Shown: positions 34,402 through 43,917, counted from the stretch's first letter. The stretch is 64,000 bases of DNA from Alphaproteobacteria bacterium (GCA_020852655.1 JADZAI010000016.1:1-64000), one strand, 5' to 3'. Translations and numbers: made by a program. The notes: generated from the letters alone by a model not told the origin.

Positions 34402-35349
34402 ATGCGGTTTCGCAAGCTGGGCGCCAGCGACCTGAATGTGTCGGAGATCTCGCTGGGCTCGTGGCTGACCTATGGCGTCGGCGTCGAGGCCGAGACGGCG
34501 AAGGCCTGCGTCAGGCGGGCGTTCGATCTCGGCATCAACTTCATCGACACCGCCAATGTCTACGGCCGCGGCGCCTCGGAAACGGTGCTGGGCGAAGCGC
34601 TGAAGGACGTGCCGCGCAAATCCTATGTCCTCGCGACCAAGCTGATGGGCGACATGGGCAATGGCGATGTCGGCCTGTCGCGGGCGCAGGTGAAAAAGCA
34701 GATCGACGCGTCGCTGAAGCGGCTCAAGACCGACTATGTCGATCTCTACCAGTGCCACCGCTACGACCCCAACACGCCGCTGGAAGAAACGATGGAGGCG
34801 CTGACCGAAGTGGTGAAGGCGGGCAAGGCGCGCTGGCTCGGCTTCTCGGAATGGTCGCCGCAGAACATCAAGGATGCGTTGGCGCTCAAGCAGTATGAGC
34901 AGTTCGTCTCCAGCCAGCCGCAATATTCGATCCTGTGGCGGCGGCCGGAGAAGGAGGTCATTCCGCTCTCGGCCGAAAACGGCATCTCGCAGATCGTCTG
35001 GTCGCCGCTGGCGCAGGGCGTGCTGACGGGCAAGTACACGCCCGGCCAGAAGCCGCCGGCCGACAGCCGCGCGGCAAGCGACAACATGGGCAACGCCATG
35101 ACAGGATGGATGCGGCCCGAAGTGCTGGAGGCCGCGCAGAAGATCGCCGGTGTCGCGAAGGAGGCCGGCATGACGCCGGCGCAGTTCGCCCTCGCCTGGG
35201 TGCTGCGCGAGCCGAATGTCGCCTCGGCCATCGTCGGCGCCTCGCGGCCCGAACAGCTCGACGACAATTGCGGCGCGCTGGAGAGGCAGGTCGACCCCGC
35301 CCTCTTCGCCAAGGCCGAAGCGATCGCCGACGCCGTCCCCCGGCGCTAG
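34402..35349 (+). CDS. Aldo/keto reductase, Kv-beta/YghZ-like
   Basis: A 315-residue NADPH-dependent aldo/keto reductase. The catalytic tetrad is visible: Asp and Tyr in FIDTANVYG, Lys in VLATKLMG and His in LYQCHRYDP. The C-terminal SAIVGASRPEQLDDN binds NADP. The group reduces aldehydes such as methylglyoxal and resembles potassium-channel beta subunits. GGAGGAAG lies just before the ATG. It is divergent from the carbon-carbon-cleaving dioxygenase and may reduce its aldehyde product. Confidence 0.9.
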   Translation: MRFRKLGASDLNVSEISLGSWLTYGVGVEAETAKACVRRAFDLGINFIDTANVYGRGASETVLGEALKDVPRKSYVLATKLMGDMGNGDVGLSRAQVKKQIDASLKRLKTDYVDLYQCHRYDPNTPLEETMEALTEVVKAGKARWLGFSEWSPQNIKDALALKQYEQFVSSQPQYSILWRRPEKEVIPLSAENGISQIVWSPLAQGVLTGKYTPGQKPPADSRAASDNMGNAMTGWMRPEVLEAAQKIAGVAKEAGMTPAQFALAWVLREPNVASAIVGASRPEQLDDNCGALERQVDPALFAKAEAIADAVPRR

Positions 35350-35429
35350 TCCCTCGCTCTACAAGGGCAGGTGAGGCACGGGCGGTGGGATTCCGAAAGC
35401 CACGTTATTCCCACTTGAATATAACGATA

Positions 35430-35441
35430 CTAACATGTTAG
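35430..35441. promoter_or_regulatory. Perfect 12-bp palindrome upstream of the aldehyde dehydrogenase gene
   Basis: CTAACATGTTAG is a perfect palindrome 34 bases before the GTG start. TTGAAT at 35415-35420 could be the -35 element of the promoter it overlaps. The core TAACATGT recurs at 45153-45160 before the SDR gene, which suggests one regulator for both. Confidence 0.45.
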
Positions 35442-35475
35442 CTAGGCCGAACGCAAGCGGCATGGGAGACGGCGC

Positions 35476-36915
35476 GTGGATTTCTTCGCCAACTACACAA
35501 TGAGCATCAACGGCAGGGCCGAGGGAGCCGAGCGCCAGTTCGAGGCGATCAATCCCGCGACCGAAGAGGCCATAGCCCGCGTGCCGGACGCCTCGCGCGG
35601 CCAGCTCGACGCGGCGGTCGCCGCGGCGCGGGCGGCCTTCCCCGCCTGGGCGGCGCGCCCGATCGCCGAGCGCCAGGCGCTCGTCTCGAAGCTGGGCGAC
35701 CTCATCGACGCCCATGCCGGCGCGTTCAAGCGCCTGCTCACCCGCGAACAGGGCAAGGCCCAGGCCGGGGCGGAATGGGAGGTCGGCGGTTCGGCAGTGT
35801 GGTGCCGCGAGATCGCCAAGCAGCGCCTCGATACGCATGTCGTCGAGCAGGACGCCGACCGCATGGTCGAGACACGGCGCGTCCCGCTGGGTGTCGTCGG
35901 CGCCATCACGCCGTGGAATTTCCCGCTGCTGCTCGCGGTGTGGAAGATCGCGCCGGCGCTGGTCGCGGGCAACACGGTGGTGATCAAGCCCTCGCCCTAT
36001 ACGCCGCTCTGCACGCTGAAGCTCGGCGAACTGGTGCGCGATCTGTTTCCCGCGGGCGTGCTCAACGTCGTCTCGGGCGGCAACGAACTCGGCCAGTGGA
36101 TGACGGCGCACAAGGGGATCAACAAGATTTCCTTCACCGGCTCCACCGCGACGGGCCGCAAGATCATGGAGAGCTCGGCCTCGAACCTGAAGCGCGTGAC
36201 GCTGGAGCTGGGCGGCAACGATCCCGCGATCGTGCTGCCCGACGTCAATGTCGAGGCGATGGCGAAGGAGCTCTTCTGGGCGGCGTTCCAGAACAGCGCC
36301 CAGTTCTGCGTCGCGGCGAAGCGGCTCTATATCCACGACGACATCTATGACGAGATGGCGAAGGCGCTGGTCGGCTATGCGAAGACGGTGAAGGTCGGCG
36401 ACGGCTCCGAACAGGGCACCGATCTCGGCCCGATCCAGAACGCGATGCAGTTCGAGAAGCTCCAGGACCTGCTGAAGGACGCGCGCGACCAGGGACTCAA
36501 CTTCCTGCTCGGCGGCGACGTGCCGAAGGGCAAGGGCTATTTCGTGCCGGTGACGATCATCGACAATCCGCCGGAGGATTCGCGTGTCGTCACCGAGGAA
36601 GCCTTCGGCCCGGTGCTGCCGCTGCTGCGCTTCAAGGATATCGACGATGTCGTCGCACGCGCCAACAACACCGACTACGGCCTCGCCGGTTCGGTATGGT
36701 CGGCCGATGCGGAGCAGGCGAAGAAGATCGGCGCGCAGCTCGAATGCGGGACGGTGTGGATCAACGAAATCCACTCCTTCGGCCCGCACATCGCCTTCGG
36801 CGGCCACAAGCAGTCCGGCATGGGGGTGGAGAATTCGCTCGAAGGCCTAGCGGAATACACCAACTCCCAGACCATCGTGACGCGGAAGAATCCGCCGGGC
36901 GTCGGGGCCGGATAG
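35476..36915 (+). CDS. Aldehyde dehydrogenase family protein
   Basis: A 479-residue NAD(P)-dependent aldehyde dehydrogenase that oxidises aldehydes to acids. The cofactor motif FTGSTATGR, the general-base glutamate in LELGGNDP and the catalytic cysteine in FQNSAQFCVAAKRLY are present. The usual glycine of the FxxxGQxC pattern is alanine here. The start is GTG at 35476 with GGGAGA upstream. A perfect palindrome lies in the promoter. The acid or acyl product would feed the CoA-dependent genes downstream. Confidence 0.92.
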   Translation: MDFFANYTMSINGRAEGAERQFEAINPATEEAIARVPDASRGQLDAAVAAARAAFPAWAARPIAERQALVSKLGDLIDAHAGAFKRLLTREQGKAQAGAEWEVGGSAVWCREIAKQRLDTHVVEQDADRMVETRRVPLGVVGAITPWNFPLLLAVWKIAPALVAGNTVVIKPSPYTPLCTLKLGELVRDLFPAGVLNVVSGGNELGQWMTAHKGINKISFTGSTATGRKIMESSASNLKRVTLELGGNDPAIVLPDVNVEAMAKELFWAAFQNSAQFCVAAKRLYIHDDIYDEMAKALVGYAKTVKVGDGSEQGTDLGPIQNAMQFEKLQDLLKDARDQGLNFLLGGDVPKGKGYFVPVTIIDNPPEDSRVVTEEAFGPVLPLLRFKDIDDVVARANNTDYGLAGSVWSADAEQAKKIGAQLECGTVWINEIHSFGPHIAFGGHKQSGMGVENSLEGLAEYTNSQTIVTRKNPPGVGAG

Positions 36916-37081
36916 CCGCCCGCCCCTCCCCATCCCCGACCCTGCGCCGTACCTGCGATACGGGTTCCCGGAAGGCATTTCCCTCGCCATGACGCTGGGG
37001 CAGCTTCCGGCGCCCTTTCGCAGGCGCGCACAAGCCGCTATGTGACGGCCCGTCCCGACATCTACCGGAGAGGAAAACCCT

Positions 37082-38320
37082 ATGTCAGAGGCATGGATCA
37101 TTGACGCGGTGCGTACGCCGCGCGGCATCGGCAAGGTCGGCAAGGGCGCCCTCGCCGACATCCACCCCCAGCAGCTCGGCGCGACCGTGCTGAAGGCGCT
37201 GAAAGAGCGCAACGCCATCAAGACCGAAGAAGTCGACGACATCATCTGGGGCACCTCCTCGCAGCGCGGCAAGCAGGGCGGCGACCTCGGCCGCATGTCG
37301 GCCCTCGACGCCGGCTATGACGTGAAGTCGTCGGGCGTGACGCTGGACCGCTTCTGCGGCTCGGGCATCACCTCGGTGAACTTCGCCACCGGCATGATCA
37401 TGTCGGGCCTGGAAGACTGCATCATCGCCGGCGGCACCGAGATGATGTCCTACACCTCCAGCCAGGCCGGCACCGGCGGCCCGATGCTGATGGACGGCGG
37501 CAACATGCGCCTGCGCGCCCGTCATCCGCAGTCGCACCAGGGCATCTGCGGCGACGCGATCGCGACGCTGGAAGGCATTCCGCGCGAGGCCCTCGACCAC
37601 CTCGCCTGGGTCAGCCAGCAGAAGGCCGACGCGGCGATCAAGGGTGACCACTTCAAGAAGTCGCTGGTCCCGGTCTATCACGAGGACGGCACGCTGGCCC
37701 TCGACAAGGAGGAATTCCCCCGTCCGCAGACGACGCTGGAGGGCCTCGCCGCGCTGAAGCCGTCGTTCGCCGCAATGGCCGACGTTCCGCTCGACGACAA
37801 GGGCACGACGCTGTCGGGCCTGATCCGTCAGGTCTATCCGGACCTCAAGATCACCCATGTCCACCACGCCGGCAATTCGTCGGGCGTCGTCGACGGCTCG
37901 GCCGCCATCCTGCTCGCCTCCCCGGCCTATGCGAAGAAGCAGGGCTGGAAGCCGCGCGCCAAGGTGATCGCGACCGCCAATGTCGGCGACTCGCCGACGC
38001 TGATGCTGAACGCGCCGGTGCCCGCCGCCCGCAAGGTGCTCGCCAAGGCCGGCCTGACGGTCGACGACATCGACCTGTGGGAGATCAACGAGGCGTTCGC
38101 CGTCGTCGCCGAGAAGTTCATCCGCGACCTGAAGCTGAACCGCGACAAGGTCAACGTGAACGGCGGCGCGATGGCGCTCGGCCACCCGATCGGCGCCACC
38201 GGCTCGATCCTCATCGGCACGATCGTGGACGAGCTGGAGCGGCGCGGCGCGAAGCGTGGCCTCGTCACGATGTGCGCCGCCGGCGGCATGGCCCCGGCGA
38301 TCATCGTCGAGCGCGTCTGA
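37082..38320 (+). CDS. Thiolase family acetyl-CoA C-acyltransferase, copy 1
   Basis: A 412-residue thiolase. The acyl-accepting cysteine is C92 in DRFCGSGITS; the second half has NEAFA, GGAMALGHPIGATG with the catalytic histidine, and CAAGGMAPA with the second cysteine. It cleaves 3-ketoacyl-CoA with CoA in the last step of beta-oxidation, or condenses acetyl-CoA. In its first 100 residues it differs at only eight positions from the thiolase at 47636. GGAGAGGA precedes the ATG. A terminator follows. Confidence 0.93.
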   Translation: MSEAWIIDAVRTPRGIGKVGKGALADIHPQQLGATVLKALKERNAIKTEEVDDIIWGTSSQRGKQGGDLGRMSALDAGYDVKSSGVTLDRFCGSGITSVNFATGMIMSGLEDCIIAGGTEMMSYTSSQAGTGGPMLMDGGNMRLRARHPQSHQGICGDAIATLEGIPREALDHLAWVSQQKADAAIKGDHFKKSLVPVYHEDGTLALDKEEFPRPQTTLEGLAALKPSFAAMADVPLDDKGTTLSGLIRQVYPDLKITHVHHAGNSSGVVDGSAAILLASPAYAKKQGWKPRAKVIATANVGDSPTLMLNAPVPAARKVLAKAGLTVDDIDLWEINEAFAVVAEKFIRDLKLNRDKVNVNGGAMALGHPIGATGSILIGTIVDELERRGAKRGLVTMCAAGGMAPAIIVERV

Positions 38321-38331
38321 GCCAAGGAAAG

Positions 38332-38363
38332 GGCGCCGGGCCTTGCGGCTCGGCGCCATTTTC
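38332..38363 (+). terminator. Intrinsic terminator of thiolase copy 1
   Basis: A seven-base-pair stem GGCGCCG (38332-38338) and CGGCGCC (38351-38357) is followed by ATTTTC. It ends at the start codon of the next gene, so it may also limit ribosome access there. Confidence 0.6.
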
Positions 38364-38738
38364 ATGACTCGCATCACCCCCGCCGAAGATATCGGACCCT
38401 GGCTCGCTGCCGCACGCGGCGCCGCCGGACGCTGTCCGCATTGCGGCGAGGGCCGTCTCTTCCGCGCCTATCTGAAGCAGGTCGAGGCCTGCGCCCTTTG
38501 CGGGGAACGCTACGGCCATATCCGGGCCGACGACGGGCCGGCCTGGCTGACCATCATCGTGGTCGGCCACATCGTCGTCGGACTTATCCTCGGCATCGAG
38601 CCCTATACGCCGTGGCCGAGCTGGGTCGGGATCATCGGCTGGTCGGCGCTGACGATCGGGCTGACCCTCGCCCTTCTGCCCGCCGCCAAGGGCATCTTCA
38701 TATCCGTCATCCGGCGCACCGGGGCGGTCGGCTCCTAA
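38364..38738 (+). CDS. DUF983 family zinc-ribbon membrane protein
   Basis: A 124-residue protein of the DUF983 family. A four-cysteine zinc ribbon, CPHCGEG and CALCGERYG (residues ~24-50), precedes two hydrophobic segments (LTIIVVGHIVVGLILGI and VGIIGWSALTIGLTLALLP). Family members occur near cytochrome c oxidase genes in alphaproteobacteria, with unknown role; here no oxidase genes are visible. Its stop overlaps by four bases the convergent membrane-protein gene. Confidence 0.8.
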   Translation: MTRITPAEDIGPWLAAARGAAGRCPHCGEGRLFRAYLKQVEACALCGERYGHIRADDGPAWLTIIVVGHIVVGLILGIEPYTPWPSWVGIIGWSALTIGLTLALLPAAKGIFISVIRRTGAVGS

Positions 38739-39466
38739 CGCCGGTCCGCCCGCGCCTCGTCGAGCTGGGAGAGGATCATGATCTTCTGCCAGATCTTGCG
38801 GCCGAGATTGGACGCGAGATCCTCGACCTCGTTGACCGCCGAGATCACCTGCTCGTCCTTGCTGCCGCCGGCATAGAGCGCGGCGAGCTTGGCGGTCAGC
38901 GCCAGCATCTCGGCGCAATAGTCGAGATAGCGCGCCAGCTCGAATTCGCTCATGTGGCGCTCGGGCGACTCGGCGGTCGTCGTGGTGCCCTGAAGCACCA
39001 TGGTCGGGTCCTTGGTGAGCTGGTGCATGTCGATGACATGGGCGATCGAGCGGAGCTGGTAGAGCGCATCGAGCGTGCGCGACCGCTTCACGCGGCGCTC
39101 CAGCGTCACGACGAACCAGAGCGCAGCGACGGCGAGCAGCAGCAGGTTCACCATCGAATCGAGGCCCTGCGTCAGCGCCGCCGTATCGGTGCGCCGGCTG
39201 ACCTCGGCCCAGTTGACCGTGCTCAGCACCCAGCCTGTCGCGCCCAGCCACAGCCCGATCACCGCAGCGGCGAGCAGGCGAAGCCCCAGGAAGGGCCGGC
39301 CCAGCCGCTCCACATTGGCCGCCGTCACGCGCGCGACGCCGACGAGTTCGCCGCAGAGACGGCCGAGATTGGCCGCCGGGAAGCGCGAGACGATGCGTGC
39401 CTGGAGCTTCTCCAGCGTCGTGACGAGGCTGGGCGCATCGAGGCTGGTGGCGGTCAGCGTGGCCAT
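38735..39466 (-). CDS. Conserved membrane protein of unknown function
   Basis: A 243-residue protein with two membrane segments near residues 62-84 and 106-128 and two soluble helical parts. The C-terminal part, with HMSEFELARYLDYCAEMLAL and VISAVNEVEDLASNLGRKIWQKI, looks strongly conserved by composition and resembles uncharacterised proteins I have seen in several phyla, but I cannot name a family. It is transcribed from the same strand as the MFS gene upstream, directly abutting it. Function is unknown. Confidence 0.65.
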   Translation of the reverse strand: MATLTATSLDAPSLVTTLEKLQARIVSRFPAANLGRLCGELVGVARVTAANVERLGRPFLGLRLLAAAVIGLWLGATGWVLSTVNWAEVSRRTDTAALTQGLDSMVNLLLLAVAALWFVVTLERRVKRSRTLDALYQLRSIAHVIDMHQLTKDPTMVLQGTTTTAESPERHMSEFELARYLDYCAEMLALTAKLAALYAGGSKDEQVISAVNEVEDLASNLGRKIWQKIMILSQLDEARADRR

Positions 39467-39467
39467 G

Positions 39468-40700
39468 TCATTCCGCCGGCACCGGCCGGCGCTGGCGCTG
39501 CGTCGCGACGGCGAGCGTCGCGAGTCCCACGCTCATCAGCACCGCCGCGAGCAGGAAGGCGGCGCCGGGGAAATAGATCGGCGCCCCCGGCTCGGTGAAG
39601 CGCGCCAGGGTCTGCGTCAGGAGGAGCGGGCCGAAGACGGAACCGAGCGAGATCATGCTGCCCATCGTGCCCTGCAAGGCGCCCTGCTCGTTCGCCGCGA
39701 CGCGCTTCGAAAGGATCGCGTTCTGCGTCGGGAACACGAGCGCCTGGGGCGAGACCAGAGGCTGGATGAAGAAGACCATCCAGCCATAGGGAATGAACGC
39801 ATAGGCGATGCAGCCGGCAATCGAGATCGCCATCGCGGTCATCGCCGTATTCACGTCGCCGAGGCGGCTCGCGATCCAGCCCGTGCCGAGGAACTGGATC
39901 AGGAACATGAAGACGCCGCTGCACATCAGCGAAAGGCCGATCATCTTGCCGTCCCAGCCGAACTTCGCCTCGGCGTAATAGGACCAGGTGCCGGGATAGA
40001 CGTTGAAGGCGAGCTGGAAGATGAAGAAAGCGAGGATGATGCCGAGCACGCCCTTGTAGTGGCCGAGCGCCATCAGCCCGCCGATCGGGTTCGAACGCAC
40101 CCACGAGATCGGCCGGCGGCGCTCGGGCGGCAGCGATTCCGGCAGCACAAAGAAGCCGAAGACGAGATTGACGGCTGCCAGCACGGCGGCGAGCAGGAAG
40201 GGCGCGCGCGGCCCGAAATCGCTGACCAGGCCGCCGAGCGCCGGGCCGACGATGAAGCCGACGCCGAACGCGGCACCGAGCCGCCCGAAGGCGCGGGCGC
40301 GGCGCTCCGGCGGGGTGATGTCGGCGACGAAGGCATTGGCCGGCGCGAACACGGCGCCCGCGACCCCGGCAATGGCGCGGCCGAGGAAGAGGAACGCGAT
40401 GCTCGGCGCCAGCGCCATGAAGGCGTAGTCGATCGCGAAGGCGGCCAGCGAGACGAAGATCACCGGCCGCCGCCCGAAGCGGTCGCTGAGGCTGCCCATC
40501 AGCGGCCCGGAGAGGAACTGGAGCAGGGCATAGGTGACGAAGAGCACGCCGCCCGTGCGCGCCGCCTCGGCGAGCGGCATCTTGCCGACCTCCATCAGCA
40601 GCGTCGGCAGCACGGGCATGATGATGCCGAACCCGATCGAGTCGATCAGGCGCGTACAGAAGATGAAGGCGAAGGCGCGTTTCGCCTCTTGCTCGGTCAT
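39468..40700 (-). CDS. TetA-like MFS multidrug/tetracycline transporter
   Basis: A 410-residue, twelve-helix major facilitator of the TCR/Tet group. Motif A is GSLSDRFGRRPV, and the N terminus FIFCTRLIDSIGFGIIMPVLP and motif C (GAAFGVGFIVGPALGG) are characteristic of drug:proton antiporters. Sequence alone does not show tetracycline transport. The start at 40700 (MTEQEAKR) is chosen over an upstream in-frame GTG that adds a basic dozen residues. It leads a two-gene unit with the conserved membrane protein. Confidence 0.87.
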   Translation of the reverse strand: MTEQEAKRAFAFIFCTRLIDSIGFGIIMPVLPTLLMEVGKMPLAEAARTGGVLFVTYALLQFLSGPLMGSLSDRFGRRPVIFVSLAAFAIDYAFMALAPSIAFLFLGRAIAGVAGAVFAPANAFVADITPPERRARAFGRLGAAFGVGFIVGPALGGLVSDFGPRAPFLLAAVLAAVNLVFGFFVLPESLPPERRRPISWVRSNPIGGLMALGHYKGVLGIILAFFIFQLAFNVYPGTWSYYAEAKFGWDGKMIGLSLMCSGVFMFLIQFLGTGWIASRLGDVNTAMTAMAISIAGCIAYAFIPYGWMVFFIQPLVSPQALVFPTQNAILSKRVAANEQGALQGTMGSMISLGSVFGPLLLTQTLARFTEPGAPIYFPGAAFLLAAVLMSVGLATLAVATQRQRRPVPAE

Positions 40701-40804
40701 GTCCGGTTTCCGCCCCTCGCGGCCTTTGCGCGACACTATCTTGTCCCCCGCCGAGTGATCTAGGGTCGCGCCAATCCTAGGGACGGAGTTGGGGAGTGGC
40801 TTGG

Positions 40805-41542
40805 ATGAATGGTACCGCGCCGCGCGGCGCCCGCTGGGGCCTGCTGGCTGTTGCCGCGCTGCTGTCGCTGTCGGCCTGCGGCAAGAGCGCCAAGGACGAG
40901 ATCGCCGCGACGACGCCGGCGGTCCAGGCGCTCCGCGCGAAGCTGAACACCATCGTCGGCGGCTTGCCGTCCTTCGGGTCGGGCGTGTCGATGTCGATGG
41001 CGCAGGTCGACCCGAAGCCGGTCTATGACCGCAAGGCCGGAAGCTTCAACACCGCCTTCGCCTCGGTCGAGCAGCTCAAGGACGATTCCAGGCCGGCCTT
41101 CGACCTCGGTCTCGACTCCGATCTTGCGCAGGCCCTGGCCTGGACGGGCGGCAAGAACCCGATGGATGCCGCCGCCCTGGACGCGCCCGCCGGCGCGATG
41201 AGCGACACGATCGCGAACGGGCTGGCGACGCCCTATGTCGTCATCACCCGCACCGTTTCCTACGAGGCGCCGGTGGCGACGGCGGACGGGACCAGCTTCG
41301 AGGGCGGCAATGCCGACATCGAGGCGTTCTTCGTCCCCGTCGACCGCAACACCTGGACCGCGTCATGCCGCATCGCGGCGACCTCGGACGACAAGGTCCA
41401 GATCTCGATCAAGAAGGGCGAAGACCCCAAGGCGCCGATCGAGGCGTTTGCGCTGTCGACGCTGTTGCGCGACGCCAGGGCCAAGCTTGCCGCCTGCCTC
41501 ACCGAACAGACCGGCGGCACGTTCCAGTTCGAGGCCCAATAG
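40805..41542 (+). CDS. Predicted lipoprotein of unknown function
   Basis: A 245-residue protein with a lipoprotein signal peptide; the lipobox LSAC falls at residues ~22-25 after a hydrophobic run (WGLLAVAALLSL). The mature part is soluble with no recognised family; it contains NADIEAFFVPVDRNTW and two further cysteines. The ATG at 40805 has GGGGAG upstream; the GTG at 40796 is an alternative. It is probably anchored in the envelope. Function unknown. Confidence 0.65.
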   Translation: MNGTAPRGARWGLLAVAALLSLSACGKSAKDEIAATTPAVQALRAKLNTIVGGLPSFGSGVSMSMAQVDPKPVYDRKAGSFNTAFASVEQLKDDSRPAFDLGLDSDLAQALAWTGGKNPMDAAALDAPAGAMSDTIANGLATPYVVITRTVSYEAPVATADGTSFEGGNADIEAFFVPVDRNTWTASCRIAATSDDKVQISIKKGEDPKAPIEAFALSTLLRDARAKLAACLTEQTGGTFQFEAQ

Positions 41543-41550
41543 GCTGCGCG

Positions 41551-41569
41551 CCGGGGGCTTGTCCCCCGG
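41551..41569 (+). terminator. GC-rich hairpin after the lipoprotein gene
   Basis: CCGGGGG (41551-41557) and CCCCCGG (41563-41569) form a perfect seven-base-pair stem with loop CTTGT just after the lipoprotein stop. No uridine tract follows, so it may be an mRNA-end hairpin rather than a full intrinsic terminator. Confidence 0.4.
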
Positions 41570-41635
41570 GGCGGTATGGTTAGGCTGGCCGGCAAGGCGC
41601 AAAGACGCCGCAGACATCCGTCTGAGGAGACTTCC

Positions 41636-43543
41636 ATGGCGCTGCCCCGGCTCTCGATCGACGGCCTGTGGTTCCGCGAGCCCTCGGGGCGGCGCGTCCT
41701 GCTGCGCGGCGTCAATCTCGGCGGCGACACCAAGATGCCGATGACGCCGGACCAGCGCACGCATCTGCCGGCCGACTTCTCCGACCACCGGACCGTCAGC
41801 TTCGTCGGCCGCCCCTTCGCGCTGGACGAGGCCGATGCGCATCTGGCGCGCCTGCGCCACTGGGGCTTCAACGTCATCCGCCTGCTGACGACATGGGAGG
41901 CGGTCGAACATGCGGGACCCGGCGAATACGACACCGCCTATCTCGACTATCTCGCCGAGATCGCGCGCCGGGCGGGCGACTACGGCCTCTATGTCTTCAT
42001 CGACTTCCACCAGGATGCGTGGAGCCGCATGTCGGGCGGCGACGGCGCACCGGGCTGGACCTTCGAGGCGGTCGGACTCGATTTCACCCGGTTCCATGCG
42101 GCCGATGCGGCGCATGTGATGCAGTATAAATACGACCACGCGAAGGGCGGCCGGCAGGATGCCTATCCGCAGATGACGTGGTCGCAGAATTACCGCCTGC
42201 CGGCGAACGCGATCATGTGGACGCTGTTCTTCGCCGGCGCCACCTTCGCCCCCGATCTGCGCATCGCCGGCGCAAGCGCCCAGACCTGGCTCCAGGACCG
42301 CTATCTCGGCGCCATGGCCGAAGTCGCCAGGCGCGTGAAGGACATGGATCATGTCCTCGGCTTCGACACGCTGAACGAGCCGAGCCTCGGCTGGATCGGC
42401 CGGAAGCTGACCCACCAGCACACAAGGCGCTCGCCGGAGAATCCCGACCGCGTCGCGCCCGGCCCGGCCTGGTCGCCGCTCGACGGATTGCTGGTCGCCC
42501 TCGGCAAGACGCGCGAGGTGCCCATCGTCGCCCATGATCCGGCCTCCAACGCGATGCAGGTCGTGCGCAGGCAGACGGTCAACCCGAACGGCGTGCGCAT
42601 CTGGCGCGACGGCGTGAGCGATCCCTTCGCGGCGGCCTATGCGCGCGGCGAGGTGGAGGATTATTTCACCCGCGCCAACGGCCGCGAGGTGGACCCGGAA
42701 GCCGACTTCATGGTGCCGTTCTTCAACCGCGTCGCGAAGACCATCCGCGCCGAGCGGGCCGACTGGCTCGTCTTCGCCGAGATGGACCCCTTCAAGACCT
42801 TCCAGGGCGCGACCTTCCCGGAAGGCTGCCCGCCCGACATGGTCAATGCCTCGCACTGGTACGATATCGCGACGCTGGGACTGAAGACCTTCCGCGAGAC
42901 CGAGCGCACCGCGCTCTCCTATGTGAACCAGCTCTCGCGCTACAAGGACATGAGCGAGGCGCTGCCGGGCGGCGGCGCGCCGGCCCTGATCGGCGAGTTC
43001 GGCATCCCGTTCGACCTCGACGGCGGCGCGGCCTATGCGGCGTGGGCGGCGGGCGACCGCAGCGCCGCGCCCTGGGCGAAACACACCCGCGCATTGACGC
43101 TGATGTATGACGCGCTCGACGAGCTCCTGCTCCATTCGACGCAGTGGAACTATACGGCGTCGAACCGCAACGACCTCGCCATCGGCGACGGCTGGAACCA
43201 GGAGGACCTCTCCATCTGGTCCGCCGACCAGGCGGCCGGCTCGAACGCGCTCGACGCCGGCGGCCGGGCGCTCGACGGCTTCGTGCGGCCCTTCGTCCGG
43301 GTCTGGGCGGGCCGGCCGATCGCCCAGACCTTCGACAGCGCGACCGGCGCCTTCACCGCCGAGCTGACCCAGGAAAGCGGCATGGGGCCGACCGAAATCT
43401 TCGCGCCGGCGCGGGTCTATCCGGGCGGGCCGAAGATCGTGATCGAGGGCCCGGCCAAGTCCGAATACAGCGCCGGGGAGCAGCTCGTCCGCATCAACGA
43501 GCGGGGTGACGCTCTCGTCACCATTCGCCTTTCGCGCACCTGA
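41636..43543 (+). CDS. Glycoside hydrolase family 5 protein, glucosylceramidase/steryl-glucosidase-like
   Basis: A 635-residue GH5-type enzyme. The acid/base glutamate is E248 in FDTLNEPSLGW and the nucleophile E454 in IGEFGIPFD; the substrate-pocket FHQDAWSRMSGGDGAP is also recognisable. A C-terminal beta-rich domain (from about residue 540) follows the barrel. The long layout resembles intracellular glycosylceramidase and steryl-beta-glucosidase proteins (subfamily 12 of GH5) rather than cellulases. There is no signal peptide, so it acts in the cytoplasm. Assignment to the subfamily is by overall resemblance. Confidence 0.8.
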   Translation: MALPRLSIDGLWFREPSGRRVLLRGVNLGGDTKMPMTPDQRTHLPADFSDHRTVSFVGRPFALDEADAHLARLRHWGFNVIRLLTTWEAVEHAGPGEYDTAYLDYLAEIARRAGDYGLYVFIDFHQDAWSRMSGGDGAPGWTFEAVGLDFTRFHAADAAHVMQYKYDHAKGGRQDAYPQMTWSQNYRLPANAIMWTLFFAGATFAPDLRIAGASAQTWLQDRYLGAMAEVARRVKDMDHVLGFDTLNEPSLGWIGRKLTHQHTRRSPENPDRVAPGPAWSPLDGLLVALGKTREVPIVAHDPASNAMQVVRRQTVNPNGVRIWRDGVSDPFAAAYARGEVEDYFTRANGREVDPEADFMVPFFNRVAKTIRAERADWLVFAEMDPFKTFQGATFPEGCPPDMVNASHWYDIATLGLKTFRETERTALSYVNQLSRYKDMSEALPGGGAPALIGEFGIPFDLDGGAAYAAWAAGDRSAAPWAKHTRALTLMYDALDELLLHSTQWNYTASNRNDLAIGDGWNQEDLSIWSADQAAGSNALDAGGRALDGFVRPFVRVWAGRPIAQTFDSATGAFTAELTQESGMGPTEIFAPARVYPGGPKIVIEGPAKSEYSAGEQLVRINERGDALVTIRLSRT

Positions 43544-43619
43544 TCCCGCGGCGCTTGCCGCCGGTGCGGCTCGCTTGCTATCCCCCCACGCAGGGCAGGG
43601 ACGTTGAGTCAGGGGACAC

Positions 43620-43910
43620 ATGGTCAAGGCCATTTTCGCGGTTGCCGGCGGAGTCGCCTTCGTCGCAGTCATGCTCGCGGTGTTCTCCGCCTTGCAGATG
43701 ATGCGCTACCGCAAGCCGGGCGTGCCGACGAGCTGGTACGCCTTCAACGGCTACGCCTTCTTCACCGGCAAGAATTTCGAGCCGCCGGCCGAGCCGCTGC
43801 GCCGGCTCTTCGCGATGTGCATGATCGCCTTCCTGGTCGCGATCCTCATCGGCATCGCCTTCGGCATGATCGGCTGGCCCGACCCCAACGCCCCGCTGCC
43901 GGCGGAGTAG
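43620..43910 (+). CDS. Small two-helix membrane protein
   Basis: A 96-residue protein with two hydrophobic segments, residues ~5-26 (IFAVAGGVAFVAVMLAVFSAL) and ~66-86 (MCMIAFLVAILIGIAFGMI). The loop between them is polar and aromatic (SWYAFNGYAFFTGKNFEPP). I do not recognise the family. It precedes the CoA transferase gene by seven bases and may share its message. Confidence 0.6.
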   Translation: MVKAIFAVAGGVAFVAVMLAVFSALQMMRYRKPGVPTSWYAFNGYAFFTGKNFEPPAEPLRRLFAMCMIAFLVAILIGIAFGMIGWPDPNAPLPAE

Positions 43911-43917
43911 CCGCACC

